The notes: generated by a model not told the origin, from the sequence alone. Counted from the stretch's first letter, positions 8,270-17,494 are shown. The stretch: 64,000 bases of DNA from Corynebacterium minutissimum (GCF_016889765.1 NZ_CP069533.1:2046001-2110000); one strand, 5' to 3'. A program made the numbers and translations.

Positions 8270-9475
8270 ATGCAGGACAAACGACAACGCCTCATCGTTC
8301 CCGACTTAGCGCGCGGCACGGCGTTGTTGGGGATTGCCATGGCGAACGCTGTGCAGAGTTGGATTGTGAACGATTGGTCCTTGGGGCCTAGCTCCACCTT
8401 GGGCGGTGTGCGCCCTGATAGCACCTTGGACATCGTGGCTGCAGTGTTCACCGGCATGTTTGTGCGCGTGCGTGGCCTGCCCATGTTTTGCATGCTGTTG
8501 GGATTCGGCATTGGTCTCATTGTTGCCAGCCTGCAGCGCAAAGGCTACACCCATAAGGAATCTCGACGCGTGCTCATCCGCCGCTACGGCTTGCTGGCAG
8601 TGTTTGGTCTGGCACATGGCTTCCTGCTATTCAATCAAGACATCATGCTGGTCTATGGCCTCATGGCCGTTGCAATGGTCTGGTGCTTCACACTCTCGAT
8701 ACGTACGCTGCGGCGCATCGCCTACTGGTTCTTCGGCGGCTATGCGGTTTTCACCGGTTCGGGTGCGGTGGCTGCCTACTTTGGTTACATCAATCTTCTG
8801 CCCGGCTCGCGACCGATGACCAGGGAGCTTGTCACCTTCGGTGACTTCTTCGTCCGCAACGTGCGCGGTGAGGTCGCTGCTTTGGGACTGATCCCCTTGA
8901 TGTTTGTGTCGCTGGTCGGCGTTTTCCTCATCGGGTACATCTGGGCACAGGAGGGCGTGCTTGCCAGCGTTTCTGCGCACCGCCGAACCTTGGTGACTTG
9001 GGTTGTCATTGCAGGCGCGATCATCGTCTTTATTGGGCTGCCGTGGGGTCTTGCGGCTGCTGGTGTCGTGCCATCCGAACTGGAACCGGTCTTCCTCATG
9101 CTGAACCAAGCCTTCGGCTTTCTCACTGGTCCGGGCATTCTTGCTGTATTGGCACTACTCACGGAGAAACTCAACAACCGTGTTCCCAGGTGGGCCTATG
9201 CTTTCGTGGCGCTGGGCAAGCGCTCGATGTCGGGCTACATTGCGCAGTCGGTCGTCTTCATCATTCTGGTTACCCCAGCTGGCTTCGGGCTAGGTGGGGA
9301 TGCTTCGGTCAGCGGCAAGCTTGGAATCGGTCTGCTGGTCTTTGCTCTCACTCTGCTTCTTGCCGCTCTGCTTGAGGCTTGGGGCAAACCCGGCCCATTC
9401 GAGTGGGCGCATCGCCGACTGGCATACGGTCCGACAGGGCGTATTGAACCCAAGGTGACTCCCGAAGGGGCCTGA
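8270..9475 (+). CDS. DUF418-type multispanning membrane protein
   Basis: I start it at ATG 8270 (MQDKRQRLIVPDLARG) because DUF418/YeiB-like proteins begin with a similar short basic N-terminus followed by DxxRGxALLGI. About 401 residues hold roughly nine or ten hydrophobic helices, then the C-terminal DUF418 block (GKRSMSGYIAQSVVFIILV, and the final PFEWAHRRLAYG, close to the usual GPLEWLWR ending). Transport or acyl transfer at the membrane is suspected for the family but unproven. It is divergent from the DUF1990 gene. Confidence 0.85.
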   Translation: MQDKRQRLIVPDLARGTALLGIAMANAVQSWIVNDWSLGPSSTLGGVRPDSTLDIVAAVFTGMFVRVRGLPMFCMLLGFGIGLIVASLQRKGYTHKESRRVLIRRYGLLAVFGLAHGFLLFNQDIMLVYGLMAVAMVWCFTLSIRTLRRIAYWFFGGYAVFTGSGAVAAYFGYINLLPGSRPMTRELVTFGDFFVRNVRGEVAALGLIPLMFVSLVGVFLIGYIWAQEGVLASVSAHRRTLVTWVVIAGAIIVFIGLPWGLAAAGVVPSELEPVFLMLNQAFGFLTGPGILAVLALLTEKLNNRVPRWAYAFVALGKRSMSGYIAQSVVFIILVTPAGFGLGGDASVSGKLGIGLLVFALTLLLAALLEAWGKPGPFEWAHRRLAYGPTGRIEPKVTPEGA

Positions 9476-9481
9476 TGGTGT

Positions 9482-9790
9482 TTAGGCGGTTGGTTCGTGG
9501 CCCAGAAGCCAGTCGCACAGTTGCTCCTGCGCGTGGACGACACCTCCGGGGTAGCTTTCTTCGAGTTCTACCTTGACGCCATCAAAGATCCGTTCAGCGA
9601 TAAGTTCGGCGCGCTGCCTACTGAGCTGCCCCCGCAGCTCATCGAGGGGCACCTTGAGCTCTGTATACGGGCTCGGCCGGAAGTACCACGACCTCATGTC
9701 GTCGGCGTAGACGACGATAATCGTCTTCGTCATCTGCGATTCCAGCACAACATTTCCAAATACCAGTGACGTCAGCGTCTTCGATTCCAT
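9482..9790 (-). CDS. Hypothetical protein, 102 aa
   Basis: I do not recognise this protein. It is soluble and acidic. An alternative start at 9733 (MTKTIIVVYADD) would give 83 residues. Visible features are a beta-strand-like start, an amphipathic helix (LRGQLSRQRAELIAERIF) and a C-terminal tail. It is convergent with the DUF418 gene, 6 bp away, and separated from the next leftward gene by about 70 bp. No overlapping better frame exists, so it is plausible as a real gene. Confidence 0.5.
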   Translation of the reverse strand: MESKTLTSLVFGNVVLESQMTKTIIVVYADDMRSWYFRPSPYTELKVPLDELRGQLSRQRAELIAERIFDGVKVELEESYPGGVVHAQEQLCDWLLGHEPTA

Positions 9791-9859
9791 GGCCGCGATT
9801 GTAGGCCTGCGTAATGGAATATACGAGGCCTCATTTTGAGGGACGAAGCACTTAGGATC

Positions 9860-10564
9860 TTAAGTGGCGGTGACGGGTTGGACGGAGAGGTAGTTCGCCT
9901 CGCCAGCGCAGCCCTGGAGGCCTTCGATGCGGATGAAGGCACTGGCGGTTTCGCCTGGTGGGTACACGCGGAGACCATCGGCGGGCTGTGGTTGGCAGGT
10001 GGCGGGATCTATCACGTCGACGACGGTCATCTTGAGGCCCGCACGGGCAGATTTGCCGGGTTCTAGGGTTACTGTCGCACTGGGGAGGCTGGTTTCGCGC
10101 TCAGCAGCTGCGCCTAGTTGCGTGCCATCGTCATTGGTCACTGCGGACACACCGGGAAATCCGGTGAGAGTGCACGGAGCGTTGGAGGTGTTGGTGAAGA
10201 CGATATCAGCCAAGCGTGAACCGGCTGCGCCCTGCTCATTGTTGAGGCTGATGTCGAGCTGCGCTGTAGCGCAGGCGCCGTCCTCGGTGCTGGCTGGAAC
10301 TGTTTCAGCTGTGTCCTCCTGCGTCGCCTTAGACGACGAAGCATCCGAGGCTGGACTGTCTGCTGACGCAAGCGGTGTGGACACGGCATCAGTGTCATCG
10401 GAAGCCTGCGGAGTGGCGTGGCTTTCGGGGCTCGGGGAGGGGGAAACGGGGGAGGGGGAGACGTCGGAAAGCGTGGCGTCCGTGCTGTCATCGCTGCTGC
10501 AGCCGGTCAACACGAGGGCAAGGGAACCGGCGGCGAGAACGGGGAGTAGTCGCTGCGTAGTCAT
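9860..10564 (-). CDS. DUF4232-domain lipoprotein
   Basis: The 234-residue product has a lipoprotein signal (LALVLTGC, lipidated Cys at about residue 22), a Ser/Pro/Asp-rich linker (residues 25-95), and a DUF4232 domain with the usual pattern: CATAQLDISL, GAAGSRLADIVFTNTSNAPCTLTGFPGVSAV, and the C-terminal repeat around PPGETASAFIRI. It is an exported cell-envelope lipoprotein of unknown function. It lies 25 bp downstream of the Nudix-like gene on the same strand, so the two may be co-transcribed. Confidence 0.88.
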   Translation of the reverse strand: MTTQRLLPVLAAGSLALVLTGCSSDDSTDATLSDVSPSPVSPSPSPESHATPQASDDTDAVSTPLASADSPASDASSSKATQEDTAETVPASTEDGACATAQLDISLNNEQGAAGSRLADIVFTNTSNAPCTLTGFPGVSAVTNDDGTQLGAAAERETSLPSATVTLEPGKSARAGLKMTVVDVIDPATCQPQPADGLRVYPPGETASAFIRIEGLQGCAGEANYLSVQPVTAT

Positions 10565-10589
10565 GGGGTGGAGTCTAGGGTTTAGGAGG

Positions 10590-11018
10590 TTAGAGATCCT
10601 GTAAGGCGGGGAATACTCTCTCCTTGAGTAATGGGGCGATATCGACGTCCGGAGCGGCGGGATCGACCCATGCTAGCTCGGCAATCTCTTTGTCGGGGTG
10701 CGCAACAGAGATTTCTTCTTCGTAGACATACACGTGCGCGTGGATAGTTTGTGGGGCGTCGTTGGCGGCTGGGGAGATATAGGTGGCAAGCCGGCGCAGC
10801 TTGGACATATCGACCACCGCGCGTATGGCTTCGTGGGCGATGAGCTGGGCCGCGCGGGCGGGATTGAGGGTGCTGTCAATGGAGCCGAAAGGCAGGACGA
10901 ATTCTGGGGTGGACGTAGCGCGAATGACAAGAACTCGGCCGTGAGTATCACGCAGGACAATGGCGACAATTTCCGAAATGTCTGCAGCTGATGATGGCGA
11001 GGTGGGGTTCTCAGACAT
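10590..11018 (-). CDS. Nudix-fold protein with degenerate Nudix box
   Basis: The 142-residue product has the Nudix fold: an N-terminal strand IVAIVLRDTHGRVLVIRAT, LPFGSIDSTLNPARAA, and C-terminal strands ending in EIAELAWVDP. Where the catalytic box should read GX5EX7REUXEEXGU, the sequence is GSIDSTLNPARAAQLIAHEA. The REUXEE glutamates that bind metal are mostly absent; one Glu remains. It may therefore bind a nucleotide without hydrolysing it. It is the first gene of a likely two-gene unit with the DUF4232 lipoprotein. Confidence 0.75.
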   Translation of the reverse strand: MSENPTSPSSAADISEIVAIVLRDTHGRVLVIRATSTPEFVLPFGSIDSTLNPARAAQLIAHEAIRAVVDMSKLRRLATYISPAANDAPQTIHAHVYVYEEEISVAHPDKEIAELAWVDPAAPDVDIAPLLKERVFPALQDL

Positions 11019-11206
11019 ACCTCCATTGTAGGTCTGGGCGGGGGTAGGGGACTGTGGTGAAAGAAAAGAGGGGGCACCCGAAAGCTGTCAGTAATGTAAC
11101 GGGTTGGACACAGTCCCACGCGGTTGAAACACACGCCACAGTGGGCGTGCCATCATGGGTAGGTCTTATAGACCAATACGAGAAGAAGTGAAAGAGGAAT
11201 TGCGTA

Positions 11207-12397
11207 ATGCGAAGAATCCCGCACCTTAAGAAAGTCCTTGTGGGCTCGGCTTTCGCAGGTGCGTTTTTCCTGGGCAACCCGGCGGCCGGCGCCCAGGAAC
11301 TTCCCACCATCCCGGAGCTAGATTCGGCGGGCATCGTGGACCAGGTGCGAGCGGATTTGGCGTCTGTGGGTATTGAGACCAAGCCGGTGGACGCCGAGCT
11401 TACCGACGCCATCGATACCGCCGTCAACGGCGCCGCCGCTCAAGCAGCACAAGACGCTTCCGCCGCAGCGGCGTCCGCGGCGAACTCTCCAGTAGCACGC
11501 CAGGTTGCGGACCAAGCGCAGGTGCCGGCTTTCCCGGAGGCTCCTGCCTACACCGGTGCTGACGCCATCACGGGCGACCCGCTGACCAACCCGGAGCCGA
11601 TTGGGCTGCTGCAGGAGGCTACGCAGCCGGAATTCGTGCCGAAGGGCACGGATCCGAACTACGTGTGGAAGAACGACTCGTTCTCCAAACTAGCTGCAGG
11701 CAAGCCGCAGGCAGATTACGTGCTGCACCGCGTGCCGGGGTCCTTCTACGATGCACCACAGATACCCGAGGAATCCAACACTGCGATGACCGAGGGTAAG
11801 TCCCTCTACGGCCCGGGCACCCCGCTGTATATCAGCGAGGACACGATGTGCACGCTGACTGCAGCAGGTACCGATGCCCAAGGCCGCAAGGTTGGCATCA
11901 CCGCTGGCCACTGCGGCAACGTGGGTGATCCTGTGTCGTCGGCGGACTCCTGGCAGGTTGGCCCTACCGGCACCCTGGTGACTAAGAACACCTACCTGGA
12001 CTACTCGGTTATTGAGTTTGGTTCCAAGGCTGAGGTAACCCGCAGCTACAACGGCGTGACCGCCTACGGTGTCGGCGGCGCGGCACAGCCAGGTGAGGTT
12101 GCCTGCAAGCGTGGCGTCGCCACTGGTACCACCTGCGGTATGACGTTCCAGCACGGCAAGGAGATCTCCGTGAACCAGGTCTGCGCCATGGTGGGTGATT
12201 CCGGCGCACCGGTTTTCCGTGACGGTCGCATCGTTGGCTCGGTCTCCCGTGGACTGTTCCCGGGCCTGCCGTCCTGCCGTACTCCATGGCAGGGAGCACT
12301 GCACAACCCGACGGTCGTCTCTAACACCGATGCCATCATCGCGGATCTGAACCGCCGCGAAGGCGTGGGTTCCGGCTTCACGATTCCGGAGAACTAG
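11207..12397 (+). CDS. Secreted trypsin-like serine protease (S1 family)
   Basis: The 396-residue product has a Sec signal peptide (residues 1-29, cleavage near AAGA-QE). An Ala/Gln-rich pro-region of about 170 residues follows, then a chymotrypsin-fold domain from about residue 195. The catalytic triad is visible: His235 in TAGHCG, Asp265 in LDYSVIE, Ser332 in GDSGAP. Cysteine pairs flank the His and Ser as in actinobacterial extracellular proteases. The long pro-region probably keeps the enzyme inactive until export. A strong palindromic terminator follows. The substrate cannot be told from sequence. Confidence 0.9.
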   Translation: MRRIPHLKKVLVGSAFAGAFFLGNPAAGAQELPTIPELDSAGIVDQVRADLASVGIETKPVDAELTDAIDTAVNGAAAQAAQDASAAAASAANSPVARQVADQAQVPAFPEAPAYTGADAITGDPLTNPEPIGLLQEATQPEFVPKGTDPNYVWKNDSFSKLAAGKPQADYVLHRVPGSFYDAPQIPEESNTAMTEGKSLYGPGTPLYISEDTMCTLTAAGTDAQGRKVGITAGHCGNVGDPVSSADSWQVGPTGTLVTKNTYLDYSVIEFGSKAEVTRSYNGVTAYGVGGAAQPGEVACKRGVATGTTCGMTFQHGKEISVNQVCAMVGDSGAPVFRDGRIVGSVSRGLFPGLPSCRTPWQGALHNPTVVSNTDAIIADLNRREGVGSGFTIPEN

Positions 12398-12412
12398 AAG
12401 TACGTTTCTAAC

Positions 12413-12452
12413 AAATATGGCCCCAGATCTTTAAAGATCTGGGGCCATATTT
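12413..12452. terminator. 40-bp perfect palindrome terminator after the serine protease
   Basis: The arms AAATATGGCCCCAGATCTTT (12413-12432) and AAAGATCTGGGGCCATATTT (12433-12452) are exact reverse complements with no spacer. The A- and T-rich flanks make it usable in both directions. It separates the protease from the convergent hisN. Confidence 0.9.
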
Positions 12453-12537
12453 GATCGAAGTGACCATCGAAGTGACCTACGCGGCGCGGCTCGCAGGGGA
12501 GCGAAGCCGGCGTGTGGCGTTGGGGCGCCGCGCGGCG

Positions 12538-13311
12538 TTAGGACAGGGCAGAGAGGGCAGCCTTGTGCAGAGTGCCGTTGGTGACCAGTGCCGAGCCGCC
12601 GTGGGGTCCGTCCTCGCCGCGAACGTTGGTGAAGCGGCCGCCGGCCTCGGTGACAAGGAGAGCCGGAGCAGCTAGATCCCAGAGGGAAACCTCAGGCTCG
12701 GCAGCGATGTCGACCGCACCTTCGGCCACGAGGCAGTAGTTCCAGAAGTCACCGTAGCCGCGCAGGCGCCAGACCTTGTCGGTCAGGGAAATGAAGGTGT
12801 CGCGGTGAAGCCCCCACCCGGCCAGGGAGCTCATGGCCAAGGAAGCATCCTCGAGATTGGACACTTCGGAGACGCGCAGACGTTTCGGCTCGCCGCCGAA
12901 AACGCGGTAGGCGCCGCCGCCCTTGGCGGCGTACCAGCGACGTCGCAAAGCAGGAGCGGAGATGACGGAGACGACGGGTTCGCCGTCTTCCAGAAGAGCG
13001 ATAAGCGTGGCCCAGACAGGGACGCCACGCACGAAGTTCTTGGTTCCGTCGATAGGATCGATGACCCACTGGCGGCCCTCATAGCAGGCTTCGCCGCCGA
13101 ACTCTTCGCCTAAGACTTCATCGCGCGGGCGGGAACGCTTGAGCGCATCACGGATGGCCTTTTCGCAGGCTAAGTCCGCATCCGAAACCGGAGTCATGTC
13201 CGGCTTGTCCTTCACGGATAGGTCAGCAGCCTCAAAACGGTGCATGGTGACGGCATCCGCATGGCCCGCCATTTCCAAGGCTAAGCCGAGGTCTTCTTTG
13301 TACTTACCCAC
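12538..13311 (-). CDS. hisN: Histidinol-phosphatase, inositol-monophosphatase fold
   Basis: The 257-residue product starts with GTG at 13311. The IMPase metal-site motifs are present: GEEFGG (E70) and WVIDPIDGT (D85, D88), and the C-terminal SLWDLAAPALLVTEAGG. In C. glutamicum the homologue next to prfB (hisN) catalyses L-histidinol phosphate to L-histidinol, the penultimate histidine step outside the his operon. I assign it by this position and by the family motifs together. Its start overlaps the stop of the upstream inositol-monophosphatase gene by 8 bp, so the two are translationally linked. Confidence 0.88.
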   Translation of the reverse strand: MGKYKEDLGLALEMAGHADAVTMHRFEAADLSVKDKPDMTPVSDADLACEKAIRDALKRSRPRDEVLGEEFGGEACYEGRQWVIDPIDGTKNFVRGVPVWATLIALLEDGEPVVSVISAPALRRRWYAAKGGGAYRVFGGEPKRLRVSEVSNLEDASLAMSSLAGWGLHRDTFISLTDKVWRLRGYGDFWNYCLVAEGAVDIAAEPEVSLWDLAAPALLVTEAGGRFTNVRGEDGPHGGSALVTNGTLHKAALSALS

Positions 13312-14131
13312 GGAGCCATTCCTCCATCTGATCGACTACCTGTTTATTACCCGCGATACACCATTCCACACCGCCGGCTTCAACCTTGCGCGCCGCGCCG
13401 CCGGCCGCGATGACCAGCGCTTGGCCTGGGTACCAATCCCAGTCCTTCACAGAGTGCTGCATCCATGCACCCCACGTGCCATCGGCCACGGAGGAAAGAT
13501 CCACAGACCCAGCGCCGAGCATGCGCACGGTGGCGAAGTGTGGGGCCACCTTCTCCCACGCTGCGGAAATCTTGGGATCGGTGATGCAGGAAGGGTGGAG
13601 GTAGGTCGACAGGCACAGGTCTTCTGCGGGAGCATCGACCAGTGGGGTGACCTCCTTGCTGTCCAAGGTGGCGGGGAAGTCACGGCCGCCAAACCAGGTG
13701 TAGCCCATGGCGGGGCGGTGGACGGCGCCGAGGATGACCCCGTTGGCGTCGGAAAGCGCAAGTGCGGAGCACCAGTAGTCGAAACCGGAGGCAAAGTTGT
13801 AGGTGCCGTCGACGGGATCGATGACCCAGGTGCGGCCGGACTTCGACTCACGGTTGGCGCCTTCTTCGCCCACGATGCCGTCCTCGCCGCGCAGGGCTTC
13901 GAGGACGCCGGCGACGAAGCGCTCGGCAGCGAAGTCAGCGTCCGTGACAACGTCCGAACGGTCGGTCTTTTGGGATACTTCTACGCCCTGCTCACGCAGG
14001 CGCCAGGCCAGGCGGCCGGCGTTATAGACAAGCGCCTGGGCAAGGTGGGCATCGGTATCGTCTGCATGGGCGACGATGAAGGTCTTGATGATGGCATCGA
14101 TCATCTCTGTGAGGCTTGGCTGGTCACTCAT
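13304..14131 (-). CDS. Inositol monophosphatase family protein
   Basis: The 275-residue product has the IMPase motifs: SDVVTDADFAAE, IVGEEGAN (E89, E90), WVIDPVDGTYNFASG (D105, D108) and a C-terminal KDWDWYPGQALVIAAGGA. The WDWYP in place of the usual W/S-DxAA is a divergence shared by the actinobacterial paralogue next to hisN. It dephosphorylates a sugar or inositol phosphate; the exact substrate is unknown. It is the first gene of a leftward pair with hisN and is divergent from prfB. Confidence 0.87.
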   Translation of the reverse strand: MSDQPSLTEMIDAIIKTFIVAHADDTDAHLAQALVYNAGRLAWRLREQGVEVSQKTDRSDVVTDADFAAERFVAGVLEALRGEDGIVGEEGANRESKSGRTWVIDPVDGTYNFASGFDYWCSALALSDANGVILGAVHRPAMGYTWFGGRDFPATLDSKEVTPLVDAPAEDLCLSTYLHPSCITDPKISAAWEKVAPHFATVRMLGAGSVDLSSVADGTWGAWMQHSVKDWDWYPGQALVIAAGGAARKVEAGGVEWCIAGNKQVVDQMEEWLRG

Positions 14132-14200
14132 GCCGCCTATTGTCGCGCTAAATGCGGCCGATGGCTAATCAGAGAGTGAGAATAAGTAAAGTAGGGGGCT

Positions 14201-15307
14201 ATGCGTCCGGAACAAACAGCACGACTTGAGGAACTCAGCGCCACCTTGACCTCGATTGAAAAGGTGATGGACCCGGAGGCGGTGTCCGAGCGCGTGCGCG
14301 AGCTCGAGGCCCAGGCGGGGGACCCGTCGCTGTGGGACGACCCCGACCATGCCCAGAAGGTGACCTCAGCCCTTTCGGCGGAACAGGCGAAGCTGCGCAA
14401 GCTGACCTCCCTGCGGGGGAGGATTGAGGATCTACCCGTCATGGCTGAGTTGGCGGAAGAAGAAGGCGATGAGGCCTCCCAGGAGTTGGTGGACACCGAG
14501 CTGAAGGAGCTGGAAGCCGCCATCGAATCTCTTGAGATCACCACCATGTTGTCCGGCGAGTATGACGAGCGTGAGGCCGTCATCAACATTCGCTCTGGCG
14601 CCGGTGGCGTGGATGCTGCGGACTGGGCGGAGATGCTCATGCGCATGTACACCCGCTGGGCGGAGAAGAACGGCCACAAGGTAGATGTGTACGACATCTC
14701 CTATGCCGAGGAAGCCGGCATCAAGTCTGCCACCTTCGTCGTCCATGGTGAATACATGTATGGCCAGCTCTCCGTGGAACAGGGCGCGCACCGCCTCGTG
14801 CGCATCTCGCCCTTTGATAACCAGGGGCGCCGCCAGACCTCCTTTGCTGAGGTGGAGGTTCTTCCGGTGGTGGAGCAGACCGACTCCATCGAGGTGCCGG
14901 ATTCGGAGGTGCGCGTGGATGTCTACCGCTCGTCGGGACCAGGCGGGCAGTCGGTGAATACGACGGACTCGGCAGTGCGCTTGACACACATTCCGACCGG
15001 CATCGTGGTGACCTGTCAGAACGAGAAGTCCCAGATCCAGAACAAGGCTTCTGCTATGCGCGTGCTGCAGGCCAAGTTGCTGGAGCGCAAGCGCCAGGAG
15101 GAGCGCGCGGAGCTCGATGCGCTGGGCGCGGGCGGCAATGCGTCCTGGGGAAACCAGATGCGCTCCTATGTGTTGCACCCGTATCAGATGGTCAAGGATC
15201 TGCGCACAAACTTCGAGGTCGGTGACCCGTCCAAGGTGCTGGATGGCGATATTGACGGCTTCTTGGAGGCGGGTATTCGGTGGCGCATGGAGGGCAACGA
15301 GGCCTAG
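14201..15307 (+). CDS. prfB: Peptide chain release factor 2
   Basis: The 368-residue RF2 recognises UGA/UAA stop codons. Helical N-terminal domain; tripeptide anticodon SPF at residues 203-205 (RF2-type); catalytic GGQ at 248-250 in SSGPGGQSVNTTDSAV. One uninterrupted frame runs from ATG 14201, so the programmed +1 frameshift found in many bacterial prfB genes is absent, as is common in actinobacteria. It opens the conserved prfB-ftsE-ftsX-smpB block, with 33 bp before ftsE. Confidence 0.97.
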   Translation: MRPEQTARLEELSATLTSIEKVMDPEAVSERVRELEAQAGDPSLWDDPDHAQKVTSALSAEQAKLRKLTSLRGRIEDLPVMAELAEEEGDEASQELVDTELKELEAAIESLEITTMLSGEYDEREAVINIRSGAGGVDAADWAEMLMRMYTRWAEKNGHKVDVYDISYAEEAGIKSATFVVHGEYMYGQLSVEQGAHRLVRISPFDNQGRRQTSFAEVEVLPVVEQTDSIEVPDSEVRVDVYRSSGPGGQSVNTTDSAVRLTHIPTGIVVTCQNEKSQIQNKASAMRVLQAKLLERKRQEERAELDALGAGGNASWGNQMRSYVLHPYQMVKDLRTNFEVGDPSKVLDGDIDGFLEAGIRWRMEGNEA

Positions 15308-15340
15308 GCTTCAGTGACAATTGTTGCTACTGTTGCTTAA

Positions 15341-16030
15341 GTGATCACTTTTGAGAATGTGTCCAAGGTCTATCCGACCTCCACGAGGCCCGCGCTGGAC
15401 AATGTGTCTTTTGACATAGACGCCGGCGAATTCGTCTTCCTCATCGGCCCCTCGGGCTCCGGAAAGTCCACCTTTCTGCAGCTCATGGTGCGCGAGACAA
15501 ACGTGAGCTCCGGTGATATTTATTTCGGGGACTTCCACGTCAACGCCTTGAAGGGCCGCCAAATTAACCAGCTGCGCCAGTCCATCGGCTATGTCTTCCA
15601 AGATTTCCGCCTGCTGCCTAAGCTCAATGTCTACGACAATGTAGCGTTTGCCCTACAGGTCATTGGCAAGAAGAAGTCGCGCATTGCGAAGCAGGTTCCG
15701 GAGGTCCTCGACATGGTGGGCTTGGGCGCCAAGCAACACCGCATGCCGCACGAGCTTTCTGGTGGCGAACAGCAGCGCGTGGCCGTTGCGCGTGCCTTTG
15801 TGAACCGCCCCAAGCTGCTGCTTGCCGACGAACCCACGGGCAACCTCGATCCCGCCACTGCTGCGGAAATCATGGCCTTGCTGACCAAGATCAACCGCCG
15901 CGGAACCACCGTGGTGATGTCGACGCATAACGCGCGCGCGGTCAACGACGCCCGCCAGCGCGTCATCGAGCTGCACAACGGCACGCTCGTGCGCGATGAG
16001 AAGAACGCGATGTACGGGGAGGCGCTCTAG
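15341..16030 (+). CDS. ftsE: Cell-division ABC ATPase FtsE
   Basis: The 229-residue ABC protein starts at GTG 15341. Walker A GPSGSGKST (residues 36-44), Q-loop VFQDFRLLP, signature LSGGEQQRVAVARA, Walker B LLLADEP and switch His in STHNARAV are all present. FtsE with FtsX transmits ATP cycling to peptidoglycan hydrolases at the septum. Its stop codon is immediately followed by the ftsX ATG, so the two are expressed together. Confidence 0.97.
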   Translation: MITFENVSKVYPTSTRPALDNVSFDIDAGEFVFLIGPSGSGKSTFLQLMVRETNVSSGDIYFGDFHVNALKGRQINQLRQSIGYVFQDFRLLPKLNVYDNVAFALQVIGKKKSRIAKQVPEVLDMVGLGAKQHRMPHELSGGEQQRVAVARAFVNRPKLLLADEPTGNLDPATAAEIMALLTKINRRGTTVVMSTHNARAVNDARQRVIELHNGTLVRDEKNAMYGEAL

Positions 16031-16933
16031 ATGAACTTGAGCTTTGTTTTTCGGGAGGCCTCCAAGGGGCTCGGCCGCAACATCACCATGACCATCGCCA
16101 TGGTGATCACCACGGCAATTTCGGTGGCACTGGTGGTTGCCGGCGTGCTCGTGGCCCAGATGACCAAGGACACCAAGGACATCTACCTCGAGCAGGTAGA
16201 GGTCATGGTGCAGCTCAACGAGGACATCTCCACCAACGATCCGGAGTGCAAGGACGCTGCCTGCGCTGGGCTGAAGAAAAAGCTGGAGGCAGACGATGAG
16301 ATTGAATCCGTGGGCTATCGCAGTCAGAAAGAGTCCTATGATCGCTTCGTTGAACTGTTCAAGGAAACGGACCCGGTCATGGTGGAGGAAACATCACCGG
16401 ACGCGCTGCCCGCAGCCTTCCATGTGCGGCTGAAGGACCCGACGGACACCGCGCCTATCGACGCCATCGCGGATGACCCCGCCGTTACCGACGTCATTGA
16501 CCAACAGGAAGATGTGCGCAGCGCCGCCGGCAACCTGGACGCGATCCGCAATGCCACCTTCATCGTGGCCGGAGTGGTAGCGCTGGCCGCTATCATGCTC
16601 ATCGCCAACATGGTGCAGATTGCCGCCTTCCAGCGCCAGCGCGAAACCGCCATCATGCGCATGGTGGGCGCCTCGCGCTGGATTACTCACGCGCCGTTCA
16701 TCGTTGAGGCCATCTTGGGTGCGATTGGCGGCGTTATCCTCGCCGGGGCAGGCATCGTCTTGGGTAAGAACCTGGTCATTGACCCGGCACTCAAGGACCT
16801 GTACCAGAAGCAACTCTTGGCCCCCGTGACCTCATCTGATGTGTGGACGGTGCTGCCTATCGTCGGCATTGTGGCGCTGGTTCTGGCTGCGCTCACAGCA
16901 CAGGTCACCATGCGCGCCTACGTTCGGACCTAA
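16031..16933 (+). CDS. ftsX: Cell-division membrane protein FtsX
   Basis: The 300-residue protein has the FtsX layout: one N-terminal transmembrane helix (residues ~20-43), an extracellular domain of about 120 residues containing a Cys pair (DPECKDAACAG) and QLNEDIS, then three C-terminal helices with the conserved TFIVAGVVALAAIMLIANMV and QRQRETAIMRMVGAS block. The extracellular domain in mycobacteria and corynebacteria binds hydrolase partners such as RipC-type NlpC/P60 enzymes. It partners with FtsE directly upstream. Confidence 0.96.
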   Translation: MNLSFVFREASKGLGRNITMTIAMVITTAISVALVVAGVLVAQMTKDTKDIYLEQVEVMVQLNEDISTNDPECKDAACAGLKKKLEADDEIESVGYRSQKESYDRFVELFKETDPVMVEETSPDALPAAFHVRLKDPTDTAPIDAIADDPAVTDVIDQQEDVRSAAGNLDAIRNATFIVAGVVALAAIMLIANMVQIAAFQRQRETAIMRMVGASRWITHAPFIVEAILGAIGGVILAGAGIVLGKNLVIDPALKDLYQKQLLAPVTSSDVWTVLPIVGIVALVLAALTAQVTMRAYVRT

Positions 16934-16987
16934 GCCCTCATACGCGATGTGGTTTTTGCCTGGCTGTGGCGTAATATAGTCCGAACT

Positions 16988-17494
16988 ATGGCGAAGAAGG
17001 CAAAGAAGAAAAAAGGGGCAGTGGCCGATAACAACTCGACACTGGCCACTAACCGACGTGCCCGCCACGACTACACCATCCTTGACACCCTGGAATGCGG
17101 CATGGTGCTCGTGGGCACCGAAATCAAGTCGATGCGCGAAGGCAAGATTTCCCTGGCGGATGCCTTCGCCACTATCGACGACGGCGAGGTCTACATCCGC
17201 AACCTCCACATCCCGGAGTATTCCCAAGGTTCGTGGACGAATCACTCGCCTAAGCGCACCCGCAAGCTGCTGCTGCACCGCCGTGAGATTGACAAGCTCA
17301 TGGGCCAGGTGCGCGACGGCAACAAGACGCTCATCCCCCTCAAGGTCTATCTCAAGAACGGCCGCGCCAAGTGCGAGCTGGGACTGGCCAAGGGTAAGCA
17401 GGATTACGACAAGCGTGAAGCCATCAAGCGCCGCGACCAAGACCGCGATATCACCCGTGAGCTGGGCCGCCGCGTGAAGGGTATTAACGCCTAA
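16988..17494 (+). CDS. smpB: SsrA-binding protein SmpB
   Basis: I chose ATG 16988 (MAKKAKKKKG) rather than an upstream GTG at 16949, because SmpB proteins start with a short Lys-rich tail. The product is 168 residues: an OB-fold core (YTILDTLECGMVLVGTEIKSMR split over the usual positions), the RNA-binding NLHIPEYSQGS block, and a basic C-terminal tail (KGKQDYDKREAIKRRDQDRDITRE) that fills the ribosome mRNA channel. It works with tmRNA, whose gene ssrA lies at 19357. Confidence 0.97.
   Translation: MAKKAKKKKGAVADNNSTLATNRRARHDYTILDTLECGMVLVGTEIKSMREGKISLADAFATIDDGEVYIRNLHIPEYSQGSWTNHSPKRTRKLLLHRREIDKLMGQVRDGNKTLIPLKVYLKNGRAKCELGLAKGKQDYDKREAIKRRDQDRDITRELGRRVKGINA

Noticed and set aside
14201..14300. 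Programmed frameshift in prfB
   Set aside because: The frame is continuous from ATG to stop with no internal UGA near codon 25.
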